Program-made: the position numbers and the translations under genes
Notes under the pieces: model-generated
What the model saw: only the letters and a program-made list of their open reading frames with translations
Databases searched by the model: none
Told to the model about the DNA's origin: nothing
In this document: positions 7,846 to 16,932 of the stretch, piece by piece
Position numbering within the stretch: the first letter of the stretch is position 1
Layout: each line of letters starts with the position of its first letter
Assembly (NCBI GenBank): GCA_002773835.1
Contig: PFAC01000029.1
Coordinates: 1-38,493 of the forward strand
DNA length: 38,493 nucleotides
Direction: 5' to 3'
Origin: Chlamydiae bacterium CG10_big_fil_rev_8_21_14_0_10_35_9
GTDB taxonomy: Bacteria > Chlamydiota > Chlamydiia > Chlamydiales > SM23-39

Positions 7846-9117
7846 ATGCGTTGGATTATTTGGTTTTTAGCTGTAGCTTTTTATTACTATGAATTTCTCT
7901 TGCGAGTTTTTCCTAGTGTTATGGTGCAAGAGCTCATGGAAGCTTTTTCTATTTCCGCTTTAATGATTGGTAATTTAAGTGCCTTTTATTTTTATGCCTA
8001 TGCGCCGATGCAGCTTCCTGTAGGTATTCTAACAGATAGGTATGGAGCTAGAAACCTGCTTACTTTTGCCTCTTTAGGCTGTGGCCTGGCAACTATAATG
8101 TTTGCCTTTACTCATAATATTTGGGTAGCTCAAATCGCTCGATTTATTATTGGAGCTGGATCGGCATTTGGCTTTGTAGGCATGATCTATATTAGCTCTC
8201 ATTGGTTTTCTAGAAAAAAATTGGCCCTTTTAATAGGCGTTGGTAACTCTCTTGGTATGCTAGGTGCAGTAAGCGGACAAGGGCCTCTTAGGGAGCTCAT
8301 TGATGTTTTCCAGTGGAGAGATACTTTATTTTATTTCGGTGTTGCAGGGCTTGTTTTAGGCGCATTAATTTACTTTCTTGTTAAAAATGACCCTCCTAAA
8401 ACCAAAAAGCAAAAAAAAGAAACACATGAAAACTTAAAAGATATCATAAAAGGATTCATTATCGTTTGTAAAAACCCTCAAACCTGGGTTATTGCCCTTG
8501 CTGCCTTTTTCTTTTACACTGTTACAACGTCTTTTGCAGCTCTTTGGTCTGTTCCTTATATTCGCACTGTTTATCAAGTAGATGATGCTACTGCTGGCTA
8601 TGCAGGATCTATGGTATTTTTAGGATGGATTGTTGGCGGACCAATTATTGGCTATTTTTCTGATAAGCTGAAAAGAAGAAAACCATTTCTTCTTGTAAGC
8701 ACCATAGCTGCAGCTATCATGTTTATTTCTATTTTATTTTTTACAAAAAGTCTTGCGTGGGCATTTGTCGAACTTTTTGTCCTAGGTCTTTTCTTATCTG
8801 CACAACTGCTTACCTATAGTCTTGCTATTGAGTCTAATCCTGCCACTGTAAAAGGAACAGCTGTAGCCCTTACTAATTTCATTGTATTTTTCGAGGGCTC
8901 CTTAATGCAGCCTTTTGTAGGATATCTTCTAGATTTGAACTGGAGCGGCGAGATGAAAGATGGTATTCCATTGTATGATAAAGGAGATTTTCAACTTGCT
9001 TTGTCTTCTTTTATCGTAATGCTATTAGTCGCGTTTATCTTTGCTTTATTTATTAAACGGCCAAAACCTAACAGAATTCACCAAGAAATACCAGAAACAA
9101 CTACTCCTGAGAATTAA
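7846..9117 (+). CDS. MFS transporter (12 helices)
   Basis: Inner-membrane carrier of 423 residues with the 12-helix MFS layout. Motif A is in 'PVGILTDRYGARN' (about residues 58-70); the helix 4 region reads 'ARFIIGAGSAFGFVG', and a second motif-A copy, 'PIIGYFSDKLKRRKP', opens the C-terminal half. A charged cytoplasmic loop rich in Lys (about residues 183-200) joins the two halves. The opening 'YYEFLLRVFPSVMVQEL' resembles a clade common in Legionella and Coxiella and distantly the lysosomal MFSD1 type, but the substrate is not determinable. Its stop lies one base from the end of the convergent carbonic anhydrase gene. Confidence 0.88.
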   Translation: MRWIIWFLAVAFYYYEFLLRVFPSVMVQELMEAFSISALMIGNLSAFYFYAYAPMQLPVGILTDRYGARNLLTFASLGCGLATIMFAFTHNIWVAQIARFIIGAGSAFGFVGMIYISSHWFSRKKLALLIGVGNSLGMLGAVSGQGPLRELIDVFQWRDTLFYFGVAGLVLGALIYFLVKNDPPKTKKQKKETHENLKDIIKGFIIVCKNPQTWVIALAAFFFYTVTTSFAALWSVPYIRTVYQVDDATAGYAGSMVFLGWIVGGPIIGYFSDKLKRRKPFLLVSTIAAAIMFISILFFTKSLAWAFVELFVLGLFLSAQLLTYSLAIESNPATVKGTAVALTNFIVFFEGSLMQPFVGYLLDLNWSGEMKDGIPLYDKGDFQLALSSFIVMLLVAFIFALFIKRPKPNRIHQEIPETTTPEN

Positions 9118-9118
9118 G

Positions 9119-9745
9119 CTAGCGGTTTAATTCAAAGACTTTTCCAGTATCTATCTCATAGTAAAGTGCGTATACTACTAGTTCCTTTTTTCTTATTTTT
9201 TTTTGAATAACAGAAGACTTACTAATGAGAACATCCAATTGATACACTGCATTATCTTTTACAGCTTGGTCCATTTTACTTTGCGTTATCTCAGAGTTAT
9301 CGACTACATTGTCTAAGCTCGGCTGAATTTTCTTAAAAATGGTATTTAAAGAAGAAGGCTTTACTTTTATATCCTCCAAAGTTAGCTGCAAAGCTCCATT
9401 TACTGCTCCACAATTTTGATGCCCAATAACAATTAACATAGGAACTTGCAAAACATCTACAGCAAATTCTAAAGAAGCTATGACAACATCATCAATGACA
9501 TTACCTGCATTTCTTACAACGAATAGGTCTCCAATGGACTGGGAAAATAGTATCTCCGGTGCAACCCTTGAGTCTGCGCAGGCTAAAAAAGCAGCAAAAG
9601 GTACTTGATACCCAATAAATTTTTCTCTTATCTTTTGTATGCTTTCCGTATCGAGAAAGGTCTCATTTCCGCTTTCAAGTCTTTGTAAGTTATCAGCAGA
9701 AACTAAAACTGCACTTAGCAGATATAATAAAAAAACTTTTTTCAT
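9119..9745 (-). CDS. Exported beta-class carbonic anhydrase
   Basis: Zinc enzyme interconverting CO2 and bicarbonate. The zinc site is complete: 'ACADSRVAPE' gives Cys56 with the Asp58-Arg60 dyad, and 'IGHQNCGAV' gives His109 and Cys112. 'VVRNAGN' is also conserved. Unlike cytosolic beta enzymes it opens with a clear signal peptide (MKK, hydrophobic run, cleavage near 'VSA-DN'), so it should work in the periplasm or outside the cell. It is the last gene of a five-gene operon, overlapping the preceding MFS gene by four bases (ATGA). Exported beta-carbonic anhydrases are known in several pathogens; the pairing with a carrier and a mechanosensitive channel is less usual. Confidence 0.93.
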   Translation of the reverse strand: MKKVFLLYLLSAVLVSADNLQRLESGNETFLDTESIQKIREKFIGYQVPFAAFLACADSRVAPEILFSQSIGDLFVVRNAGNVIDDVVIASLEFAVDVLQVPMLIVIGHQNCGAVNGALQLTLEDIKVKPSSLNTIFKKIQPSLDNVVDNSEITQSKMDQAVKDNAVYQLDVLISKSSVIQKKIRKKELVVYALYYEIDTGKVFELNR

Positions 9746-11130
9746 GATTTTTTGAAAGATTTGAGGTTTATATACAGCAATGCACCGATAAGTCCAAGTA
9801 AAGGGAAAATACCTAAAACAATAAAGGTAGAATGATAAGCCTTTTTAGCAATTAAAGGAGTTGCCCATGAAAGAGAGGGAATTTTATTTAATACTAAGTT
9901 AAATCTTACAATTGTGGTTGTTAACGCAACGCCCAATGTAGCCATGATTTGATTAGTAAGTGTATAGACTCTACTTGCATCTTCCAGATAATTTTCTGAA
10001 GTAGTAGAAAAAATCACATCCACATTGGTAGTTCGAACAAGCCAAGCACCCAGCCCTTCCAAGAACACTAAGAAAGCAATCCAAGCTTTTGAGGTATCAG
10101 AGGTTACTTTGGTAAAAGCAAACATACTAAATGCCACTAAAATAAGACCGCCTATAATAAGAGGCCTTTCCCTAAACTTAGGGTAAAGTAACTTAATACA
10201 GAGCATAGCAGCTAACATTCCTGCTGCTAAAGACGATATAATAAATCCTGTTTCGACAATGGTAAACTTTAATGCTCCTATTAGAAACAATGATAAAATA
10301 AAGATAGCCCCTAAAAATACAATCATGGACATGGACTGCAAAAAGATTGCTAAAGAAAATTGGGGATTTTTAAATAAGGAAAAACGAATAACCGGATGAT
10401 GCATCTCATTTTCTTGTTTAAAAAACCAAATAAATAAAAAGACCGATGCAATAAACAAAACAATACTTACCCATAATGATACTGTAGTATCACTGAAAAA
10501 AGTTATGGACAGTAAGAATACATAAAGCCCAAGCGCTGCAATAACAAACCCCTTCCAGTCAAATGAGTTGCCTCTTTTTTTATTCAGGTCTTGCAGCAAG
10601 AAAATACTTGCTAAGAAAAAGAGAATAGAAAAAGGTATTTTTATAAAAAACAGCATATTCCAATTTAAATACTCTATAACAAACCCTGCATAAAGAGGGC
10701 CAAGACCAAGTGCAAAGATCATTTCATATAGATATAGTTTTGATCCTCTTGTAGGCCATTTTTCAGCAGATATCTGGGCAAGCCAGTAAGATATGCCTAT
10801 GGGAATAATAATACCTGCACTAATACCTTGTATGGTTCTATATATAACCAACTGATCTAAACTTTGGGAAAAACCACATGCTAGTGAACTTAAAATATAA
10901 ACTGCTTGAGAAGCTAAGAATACTTTTTTATATCCAAAATAGTCTGCTAGTCTATTACCGATCATCATGAAAACAGCGACCATCAATAAAAAACTGATGA
11001 TGATCCAGTCTCCTTCTAAAAGTCTTTCTTCAAAGGATAAAGTAATTTTAGGAAGAGCTACATAAAGCATCGTGGCATCTAATGCCTCAATAAATAGAAT
11101 AGCTGCAATTAAATTCTTAACGCTTTTCAC
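9742..11130 (-). CDS. MFS transporter, DHA2-like
   Basis: Proton-coupled inner-membrane carrier of about 462 residues with many hydrophobic segments and motif A 'GNRLADYFGYKK' after the second helix. 'YRTIQGISAGIIIPIG' is the matching helix 4 signature. It starts with GTG. The track-extended GTG at 11139 is less likely than GTG 11130, because AGGTGA lies 5 bases before the latter. The start is inside the end of the MscS gene, and the stop overlaps the carbonic anhydrase start, so expression is tightly coupled. No adaptor protein is encoded beside it, unlike the first DHA2 gene of the window. Substrate unknown. Confidence 0.88.
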   Translation of the reverse strand: MKSVKNLIAAILFIEALDATMLYVALPKITLSFEERLLEGDWIIISFLLMVAVFMMIGNRLADYFGYKKVFLASQAVYILSSLACGFSQSLDQLVIYRTIQGISAGIIIPIGISYWLAQISAEKWPTRGSKLYLYEMIFALGLGPLYAGFVIEYLNWNMLFFIKIPFSILFFLASIFLLQDLNKKRGNSFDWKGFVIAALGLYVFLLSITFFSDTTVSLWVSIVLFIASVFLFIWFFKQENEMHHPVIRFSLFKNPQFSLAIFLQSMSMIVFLGAIFILSLFLIGALKFTIVETGFIISSLAAGMLAAMLCIKLLYPKFRERPLIIGGLILVAFSMFAFTKVTSDTSKAWIAFLVFLEGLGAWLVRTTNVDVIFSTTSENYLEDASRVYTLTNQIMATLGVALTTTIVRFNLVLNKIPSLSWATPLIAKKAYHSTFIVLGIFPLLGLIGALLYINLKSFKKS

Positions 11131-12214
11131 TATATTCACCTACAAGGTTAACGGTCCTTTCCGGGACTGCGATCTCAGCTCCTTTCTGATGAATAATATC
11201 AAGGGTCTTTAAAAAGACATCTTGCTGCACAGCCTGAAAATGAATCCAATTTGTTGTCTTAGTAAAAGTGTAAATTTGAAAGTCAATAGAAGAAGCCCCA
11301 AAGTTAACTACATGGACAAAAAGAGTTTTAGAAGTATCTATTTCTGGATGATTTTTAAGCATTTCCTCTACTTCTTTTACAATTGCCTGCACTTTTCCTG
11401 CATCTTTGTACCTTAACCCAATATTCGTTAGAATTCTTCTGTTATGCATTCTAGAGGGGTTTTCAATGGATATATTTAAAAAAACAGAGTTTGGAACATA
11501 TAAAGGCCTTTTATCAAAGGTTCTGATCCGGGTTAACCGCCAGCTTATATGCTCTACAGTCCCTTCAATATTTCTATCAGGTGAGCGAACCCAGTCGCCA
11601 ATAGCAAAAGGCCTGTCTAAAAAAATCATCAATGCGCCAAAAAAGTTGGCTAGTAAGTCTTTTGCGGCAAAACCTACCGCAACACCACCAGCACCTCCAA
11701 AGGCAACTATGCCAGAGACTGGAATGCCAAACTCCTGCATAAGGATCAGACCTGCAGTAATTAGTACGGACAATCTTAACAATTGAATAATTGCTCTAAT
11801 AGTTGTCTCGTCAAGCTTCCTTTTGCCAGGCCTGGGTTTTGCTAAGTTCAATTCGATTTGTCGGATGAATCTTACTAAAAACCACACAAATAAAATGATT
11901 ATGCCTATTTCACGTAACCCGGAGACAACCTGAACATAACTTTTATCTTCCGCATGCCATGCAATCATATGCACGGCAACAATGAAGCCAATAAACCAAA
12001 TAAAGCCTTTCAGTGGCACTATAAGTGCTTTTAGCAAAGCATCGTCCCAAGGACGATGTGTTTTTTGCAGTCTAGGATAAGCTTTTTTGTAAAACCTGGT
12101 AGCAATATAGCTTAAGATTAAAGAAAGAAAAATAATAATAAAGACTTCAATGACCCAGCCGTAAGATAGCGGTATCAGCTGTTCCCACCAGGGTTCTAAA
12201 TTTTCGGACTCCAT
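11117..12214 (-). CDS. MscS-family mechanosensitive ion channel
   Basis: Small-conductance mechanosensitive channel of 365 residues. Four hydrophobic segments precede the pore helix 'FGGAGGVAVGFAAKDLLAN' (about residues 182-200), with the Gly/Ala packing typical of MscS TM3. The beta domain follows: 'FLDRPFAIGDWV', 'EGTVEHISWRLTRIRTFD', 'LYVPNSVFLNISIEN'. It would open under membrane tension to release solutes. It lies 12 bases after the disulfide reductase, with an AAGGA box before its ATG, and overlaps the MFS gene by about 14 to 23 bases depending on that gene's start. It belongs to the chaB-to-carbonic-anhydrase operon. Confidence 0.95.
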   Translation of the reverse strand: MESENLEPWWEQLIPLSYGWVIEVFIIIFLSLILSYIATRFYKKAYPRLQKTHRPWDDALLKALIVPLKGFIWFIGFIVAVHMIAWHAEDKSYVQVVSGLREIGIIILFVWFLVRFIRQIELNLAKPRPGKRKLDETTIRAIIQLLRLSVLITAGLILMQEFGIPVSGIVAFGGAGGVAVGFAAKDLLANFFGALMIFLDRPFAIGDWVRSPDRNIEGTVEHISWRLTRIRTFDKRPLYVPNSVFLNISIENPSRMHNRRILTNIGLRYKDAGKVQAIVKEVEEMLKNHPEIDTSKTLFVHVVNFGASSIDFQIYTFTKTTNWIHFQAVQQDVFLKTLDIIHQKGAEIAVPERTVNLVGEYSEKR

Positions 12215-12226
12215 ACAGTAATATCC

Positions 12227-13648
12227 TTATTCTGTAAGTTCAACTTTACTAGACTGCTTATCCTTTATTTTCCAATGCTCATAGGCATTGATAGCTGCAT
12301 GTCTAATAATTTCAGGTAATGTAGGATGAACATAAATCGTATCTAATAAATCTTCAAGTGTAGCACCCATTTTCATGTAGGCAACAAGCATATGGACTAA
12401 GTCTGATGCTTCATCGCCAATACAGTGCCCACCTATTAGCTTGCGAGAATCCTGATGAAATAATAGCTTCACAAAACCTTCACTGCATTTTAAAGCCATG
12501 CCTCTTGCGCTATCGCAATAACTATTAATGCCCACAGCATATGGTATGTTTTTAGTTATGAGCTCTTGCTCTGTAACTCCCACACTTCCAATTCTTGGGT
12601 GAGTAAAAATAGCATGAGGAACGGGCGGGTAAATAACAGGCCTTTCTTTTTTATCTACAATAACATTTTTAAAAAGTTGTTCTCCTTCATAATTGGCAGT
12701 ATGTCTATAAAAATACCTGCCAATACAATCTCCAAAAGCCCATACATTTTCTTGCGTCGTTTTTAAAGAAGCATCGACTTGGATGAATCCTTTATCATCA
12801 GTGGCAATCTTAGTATTTTCTAAGCCAATTTGATCGGTCCATGGCTTTAGGCCTGTTGCTATTAAAAGAGCGTCAGAAGAAAGGCTCTTTTGTTCCTTAT
12901 TTTGAAAATAATGTACTGTAAAAATGCCTTGGTTATATTCTACTTTCTGAACTTGGCTGTTTTTATGAACTTTGACTATTTCAGAAAAGCCCTTTTCAAA
13001 TTCTTCTTGTATGTCAATGTCTTCTCTTGTTAAAAGACCTCCTTTAGTAATTACATGAACCTCACTACCTAGCATTTGGTAGTAAAACCCTAGCTCCGAG
13101 CCAATATATCCCCCGCCAATGATGATGATTTTTTTAGGTCTTTTTGTATTTCTCAAGGCATCTTGGGAAGTCATAAATGGAGTATCTCGCAACCCTTCAA
13201 TGTTGGGAATGTAAGGCCTTGCTCCAATGGCTAAAAAAATATGATCAGCAGTAATTCTTTCACCGGCTACTTCTAAAACTTTTTCTGAAATAAATTTGCC
13301 TGCAGCCTGATATAAGTGAATATTAGGGTTTTTTTCATATTGAGGTGGGATATTACCCGCCTCTTCATCGACAGTGACATTTACTTCTTCTACTATTTTA
13401 GGAAAGTCAATGTTTTGAATGGCAACATGGATATGATACTCTCTTGCTTTATTAGCCCAATAGGCAACATCAGCTGCTTGAATCAGCATTTTAGAAGGAA
13501 TGCAACCTCGATTTAAGCAGGTGCCTCCCATCTTTTCTTTTTCAATGACAGCAACTTGAAGCCCTCTTGCTGCAACGGGGCGAACTAACTTTGTACCAGC
13601 GCCTCCTCCTACAACGATCACATCATACTTTTTTGTGCCACTTGTCAT
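12227..13648 (-). CDS. FAD-dependent pyridine nucleotide-disulfide oxidoreductase (class I)
   Basis: Flavoenzyme of 473 residues of the lipoamide dehydrogenase / glutathione reductase family. It has the FAD turn 'VVGGGAGT', the redox-active disulfide 'GGTCLNRGCIPSK' (Cys44-Cys49), an NAD(P) turn 'GGGYIGSELG' (near residue 178), 'AFGDCIG' and the C-terminal catalytic 'YVHPTLPEII' with the His of the dimer partner. 'KMLIQAADVA' after the disulfide recalls mycothione reductase and archaeal-type dehydrogenases more than E1-E2-linked Lpd, and no 2-oxoacid dehydrogenase genes are nearby. The FAD turn departs from the consensus after the third glycine ('GTKLVRP'). AAGGG precedes the ATG. True disulfide substrate unknown. 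Confidence 0.88.
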   Translation of the reverse strand: MTSGTKKYDVIVVGGGAGTKLVRPVAARGLQVAVIEKEKMGGTCLNRGCIPSKMLIQAADVAYWANKAREYHIHVAIQNIDFPKIVEEVNVTVDEEAGNIPPQYEKNPNIHLYQAAGKFISEKVLEVAGERITADHIFLAIGARPYIPNIEGLRDTPFMTSQDALRNTKRPKKIIIIGGGYIGSELGFYYQMLGSEVHVITKGGLLTREDIDIQEEFEKGFSEIVKVHKNSQVQKVEYNQGIFTVHYFQNKEQKSLSSDALLIATGLKPWTDQIGLENTKIATDDKGFIQVDASLKTTQENVWAFGDCIGRYFYRHTANYEGEQLFKNVIVDKKERPVIYPPVPHAIFTHPRIGSVGVTEQELITKNIPYAVGINSYCDSARGMALKCSEGFVKLLFHQDSRKLIGGHCIGDEASDLVHMLVAYMKMGATLEDLLDTIYVHPTLPEIIRHAAINAYEHWKIKDKQSSKVELTE

Positions 13649-13853
13649 CCGACCCTTTGCTATATTGTTTTTTTACAGCGCTCCACGCTACTTTATTGGC
13701 TGTTTCAGTAAGAGACGCATTTCCTCTTCTCTTAGAGGGAGATTTGTACTGCTTTTCAGCATTATTATAAGCTTCCTTGAAGATTTCTTGCGCTCCTTTA
13801 GGCAAGTGATCTTTCACAGGTTTTGGTAAATCTGATCGTCTTTTATATGGCAT
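13623..13853 (-). CDS. chaB: ChaB-family protein
   Basis: Small basic protein of 76 residues. The ChaB core is clear: 'MPYKRRSDLPKPVKDHLP', 'AQEIFKEAYNNA' and 'ETANKVAWSAVKKQY'. I start at ATG 13853 because a strong GGAGGGGGG box lies just before it; an in-frame ATG four codons upstream overlaps that box. ChaB is named as a regulator of the ChaA cation antiporter, but no chaA is present here and the role of the family is poorly known. Its end overlaps the disulfide reductase start by 26 bases, making it the first gene of the operon that runs to 9119. Confidence 0.88.
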   Translation of the reverse strand: MPYKRRSDLPKPVKDHLPKGAQEIFKEAYNNAEKQYKSPSKRRGNASLTETANKVAWSAVKKQYSKGSDDKWHKKV

Positions 13854-13952
13854 GCCCCCCTCCATATTATTCTAACTTTTAGATAAGTTATTATAGAGTT
13901 ATTTCCCAGAAAAAAACTTTTTGTTATTAAGAAAACAAAAGGGAGAAATGTT

Positions 13953-14666
13953 ATTAAGAAATATAAAAAATGTGAAATTTGCTCACAGGAATTTCCTGAA
14001 GATGAGATGTTTCCTCTATCTTTTTTAAGAAGCTCTTTAATCGAAAACTTGCAAAAAAAACACCCGTCCGTTTCTCCTGATGGGTATATATGCCCCAAAG
14101 ACATGAGAGCTATTAGAACTGAAAGAATCCAGGATCTTTTAATTGAGGACAAAGGAGAGCTGTCTCAGCTAGAAAATGAGGTTTTGCAAAGCTTCGAAGA
14201 GCATGAAATCTTAGCTGAAGATATGAATAAGAAATTTGAGAAAAATCTAACTTTTGGAGAACGGCTTGCAGACAAAATAGCTAAGTTTGGAGGTAGCTGG
14301 AAGTTCATCAGCATTTTTATTTCTATTATCCTTTCATGGATGACCATCAACACAGTTTCCGCTTTCATTCATCCTTTTGATCCTTATCCATATATTTTAC
14401 TTAATCTGTTTTTATCTTGTTTGGCTGCCATTCAAGCTCCCATTATCATGATGAGTCAAAATAGGCAGGCAGCACGAGACAAACTACAATCCGACTATGA
14501 GTATACCACTAACTTAAAAGCTGAACTGGAAATCAGACAGCTTCACTCAAAGCTGGACCAATTTATGAAAAAACATTGGTACAGACTTCTAGAAATACAA
14601 CAAATTCAAATAGATCTGGCTGAGGATCTTTTAGAGCAAAATCATAAGAAAACAAAGGACGAGTAG
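13953..14666 (+). CDS. DUF1003 membrane protein with N-terminal Cys motif, probable AUU start
   Basis: Family of unknown function with two close membrane helices. Hallmarks: 'ERLADKIAKFGGSWKFI', 'HPFDPYPYILLNLFLS', 'IQAPIIMMSQNRQA' and a long charged C-terminal helix. The first in-frame ATG is at 14007, but the codons upstream encode 'KKCEICSQEFPEDE', which with 'GYICPKD' forms the Cys-rich N-terminus seen in many DUF1003 proteins. No ATG, GTG or TTG is in frame there. An ATT codon at 13953 sits 7 bases after GGGAG, which suggests an AUU start as in infC. The alternative is a one-base slip in an A6 run after ATG 13948. The C-terminal domain call is firm; the start is inferred. Confidence 0.85.
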   Translation: MKKYKKCEICSQEFPEDEMFPLSFLRSSLIENLQKKHPSVSPDGYICPKDMRAIRTERIQDLLIEDKGELSQLENEVLQSFEEHEILAEDMNKKFEKNLTFGERLADKIAKFGGSWKFISIFISIILSWMTINTVSAFIHPFDPYPYILLNLFLSCLAAIQAPIIMMSQNRQAARDKLQSDYEYTTNLKAELEIRQLHSKLDQFMKKHWYRLLEIQQIQIDLAEDLLEQNHKKTKDE

Positions 14667-14667
14667 C

Positions 14668-15582
14668 TTGTATTTTTGGAAAAAAAGACTTAATTACATT
14701 CTCAATACCAATAGCCAGGTTTTAGACACAAGCAAAGGTCCTGTCGAGTATGCCATTTATGGACATGGCCCAATTGTTGTCGGAATGCATGGAGCTCCAG
14801 GAGGATATGATCAAATCATTTGCTTAGGTGAAATGATCGCTAAAAAAGGGTTTGAATTAATTGGTTGGTCTAGACCAGGTTATCTCAGAACTCCTTTATA
14901 TGTAGGTAAAACCATAGAAGAACAAGCTGATGTTTTAGCCGAACTCTTAGACCACTTACTAATAGACAAAATTTCCCTTTTAGCCATTTCAGCAGGAGGA
15001 CCTTCAGCTTTGCAGTTTGCTATAAGACACCCTGATAGAATTTCATCTCTTATAATGGAAGCTGCCGTGACTAAGACATATAAACCTGAGTTTATTGAGA
15101 AAAATAAACTATTTGTAAAAATTGGCTTAAGTGATTTAGGCCTTTGGTTTTTACACTGGATGTTTAGAATAGCACCTAGAAAAACCTTAGAAAAATTCCT
15201 TAGTTTTGAGAGCAGCTTGGACTCAAGCGAAATAAAAAAGCTTGCTTCTAGTGTAATTAAAGACACTGTAAAAATGGAGTTCTTATCAAAAATCTTACAG
15301 TCATTAGCTCCCATGAGCAGAAGAAGTCAGGGGTTTTATAATGACTTAAAGCAGCTGCAAAATATTAAGGATATCCCTTACGAAAAAATTCAATGCCCTA
15401 CTCTTATCATTCATGGGACAAGTGATAAGGATGTTCCGCTTGAGCATGCTGTGGAGCTCTCTCAAAAAATTCCTCATGCAGAGTTTTTAAAAATTGAAAA
15501 GGGAACTCACCTTTTGAACTTATCAGATCTGTTTCAGGATGCTGAAGAAAAAATTATTCAATTCTTGCTTGATAATTCATAA
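14668..15582 (+). CDS. Alpha/beta hydrolase, TTG start
   Basis: Cytosolic alpha/beta-hydrolase-fold protein of 304 residues. The oxyanion region is 'GMHGAPGGYDQ', the nucleophile elbow 'AISAGG' gives Ser108, the acid is probably Asp253 in 'HGTSDKDVP', and the base His281 in 'KGTHLL'. The elbow is A-x-S-x-G rather than the commoner G-x-S-x-G. It starts one base after the stop of the DUF1003 gene. The only start upstream of the conserved region is TTG, with a GGACGAG-like purine box just before it. No signal peptide. Substrate unknown; proline iminopeptidase-like and haloperoxidase-like relatives share this layout. Confidence 0.85.
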   Translation: MYFWKKRLNYILNTNSQVLDTSKGPVEYAIYGHGPIVVGMHGAPGGYDQIICLGEMIAKKGFELIGWSRPGYLRTPLYVGKTIEEQADVLAELLDHLLIDKISLLAISAGGPSALQFAIRHPDRISSLIMEAAVTKTYKPEFIEKNKLFVKIGLSDLGLWFLHWMFRIAPRKTLEKFLSFESSLDSSEIKKLASSVIKDTVKMEFLSKILQSLAPMSRRSQGFYNDLKQLQNIKDIPYEKIQCPTLIIHGTSDKDVPLEHAVELSQKIPHAEFLKIEKGTHLLNLSDLFQDAEEKIIQFLLDNS

Positions 15583-15638
15583 TTCACCCAACTACTTTAA
15601 AAAAAAATTATTATCTATGTTTTATTCTAAAGAAGTAA

Positions 15639-15644
15639 TATAAT
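15639..15644 (+). promoter_or_regulatory. Probable -10 element (TATAAT) of the rluA-like operon
   Basis: A perfect TATAAT lies 30 bases upstream of the ATG at 15675 in a 92-base AT-rich spacer. No good -35 hexamer sits 17 bases further up, so the assignment rests on the -10 and its position alone. Confidence 0.4.
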
Positions 15645-15674
15645 ATCTCCTTTAAAAATTCATACTTTTAATTA

Positions 15675-16562
15675 ATGGAATATAAAACACAAAAAGCATC
15701 TTCTCTATTAGACGCTTTAAGAGAGCATTTGGTTGACTCTTCTAATAGAACAATTCGTAACTTACTGAAAAATAAGTCTGTACTGGTGAATGGCAAACTG
15801 GTTCAAAAAAGTTCTTACACCGTTTCTGAAGGTGATGTGTTAAAAATTTTACCAAAACAGAAAAGCACCTACCAGAATGTGAAGATTATTTTTGAATCTA
15901 AAGACTATATCATTGTTGACAAACCTGCGAATTTGCTTTCTGTTCCTTTAGATAACAAAGGAGGGGAAAATGTTTTTCAAATCTTGAAAGACACCTACCC
16001 AAAAACTGCTCTTTATCCTGTACACAGACTAGACAAAGAAGCTTCTGGTCTTTTGATTTTTGTGAAAGGCAAAGAAAATCAAATAATTTTCAAAGAGCTG
16101 TTTGCTGAGCATTTGATAACGAGACAATACCTTGCTATTTGCGAAGGAAAGCTTCCCCATAATAGTGGAGTTTTCACCTCAAAATTAAAAGAGCTGCCTA
16201 ACTATAATGTCGTCTCAGCTGAAGACGGTAAAGATGCTACTACTTTTTACAAAGTAGTTTGTAAAAGGAAAAATACCAGTTGTTTGCAACTGCAGTTAGA
16301 AACAGGACGCAAACACCAGATTAGAGTGCATTTAAGTGAAAGTGGTAATCCTATTGTTGGTGATAAGCGATATGGGGCAAAGTCTTCTTTTCACAAAAGA
16401 ATAGCTCTTCATGCTTACAGATTAGCCTTCACTGACCCTAGCACTAAAAAGGAAATGTCTTTTTATTCGCAAATACCGGAGGAATTTTCTTTAGAAAATT
16501 TCTTAAACGAGTATTCTTCAAATAAAATGGAGGATATTCATGGGCAAAAAGGAGCTGACTGA
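15675..16562 (+). CDS. RluA-family RNA pseudouridine synthase with S4 domain
   Basis: Isomerises uridine to pseudouridine in rRNA or tRNA. Residues 1-60 are an S4 RNA-binding domain ('[18 protein letters not shown]', '[11 protein letters not shown]'). The catalytic domain has '[13 protein letters not shown]', then '[14 protein letters not shown]' with catalytic Asp120, and '[13 protein letters not shown]' plus 'GDKRYGA' near the end. The architecture matches RluC/RluD types, but the exact target cannot be assigned. It is the first gene of an overlapping trio with msrB and a GGQ protein. Confidence 0.93.
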   Translation: MEYKTQKASSLLDALREHLVDSSNRTIRNLLKNKSVLVNGKLVQKSSYTVSEGDVLKILPKQKSTYQNVKIIFESKDYIIVDKPANLLSVPLDNKGGENVFQILKDTYPKTALYPVHRLDKEASGLLIFVKGKENQIIFKELFAEHLITRQYLAICEGKLPHNSGVFTSKLKELPNYNVVSAEDGKDATTFYKVVCKRKNTSCLQLQLETGRKHQIRVHLSESGNPIVGDKRYGAKSSFHKRIALHAYRLAFTDPSTKKEMSFYSQIPEEFSLENFLNEYSSNKMEDIHGQKGAD

Positions 16563-16932
16563 TGATGAATGGAAAAAAAAGCTATCAGCTGATCAGTACA
16601 AAGTATGTAGACAAAAAGGAACTGAACCTCCTTTTGCAAATGAATACTACAACCATAAGGAAAAAGGGACCTATCATTGCGTATGTTGTGGGCAGCCGCT
16701 TTTTTCTTCAGACAACAAGTACGACTCTAAAACAGGCTGGCCGTCTTTCACAAAGCCTATCCATCAAAGTGCTGTCACAGAAGAGCCCGACTATACATTA
16801 GAAAGCATAAGAACAGAAGTTAAGTGTTCTAATTGCAATAGCCACTTAGGTCATGTTTTTCCGGATGGCCCTAAGCCAACGGGCTTAAGGTACTGCATTA
16901 ATTCAACATCTTTACAATTTAAAAAAAGCTAA
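16540..16932 (+). CDS. msrB: Peptide methionine (R)-S-oxide reductase MsrB
   Basis: Reduces the R epimer of methionine sulfoxide. All key residues are present in 130 aa: structural zinc cysteines in 'CVCC' (Cys47, Cys50) and 'CSNC' (Cys96, Cys99), the 'GWPSF' motif, '[10 protein letters not shown]' and catalytic Cys119 in 'RYCIN'. No resolving Cys is evident elsewhere in the usual position, so recycling may rely on thioredoxin or glutaredoxin acting directly. The ATG lies inside the rluA-like gene (23-base overlap), 6 bases after a GGAGG box; the stop overlaps the next start as TAATG. msrA is far away at 29900..30349. Confidence 0.96.
   Translation: MGKKELTDDEWKKKLSADQYKVCRQKGTEPPFANEYYNHKEKGTYHCVCCGQPLFSSDNKYDSKTGWPSFTKPIHQSAVTEEPDYTLESIRTEVKCSNCNSHLGHVFPDGPKPTGLRYCINSTSLQFKKS

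Noticed and set aside
14880-15314. 144-codon antisense frame inside the alpha/beta hydrolase gene
   Set aside because: Shadow of a gene with clear catalytic motifs; no ribosome site or recognisable domain.
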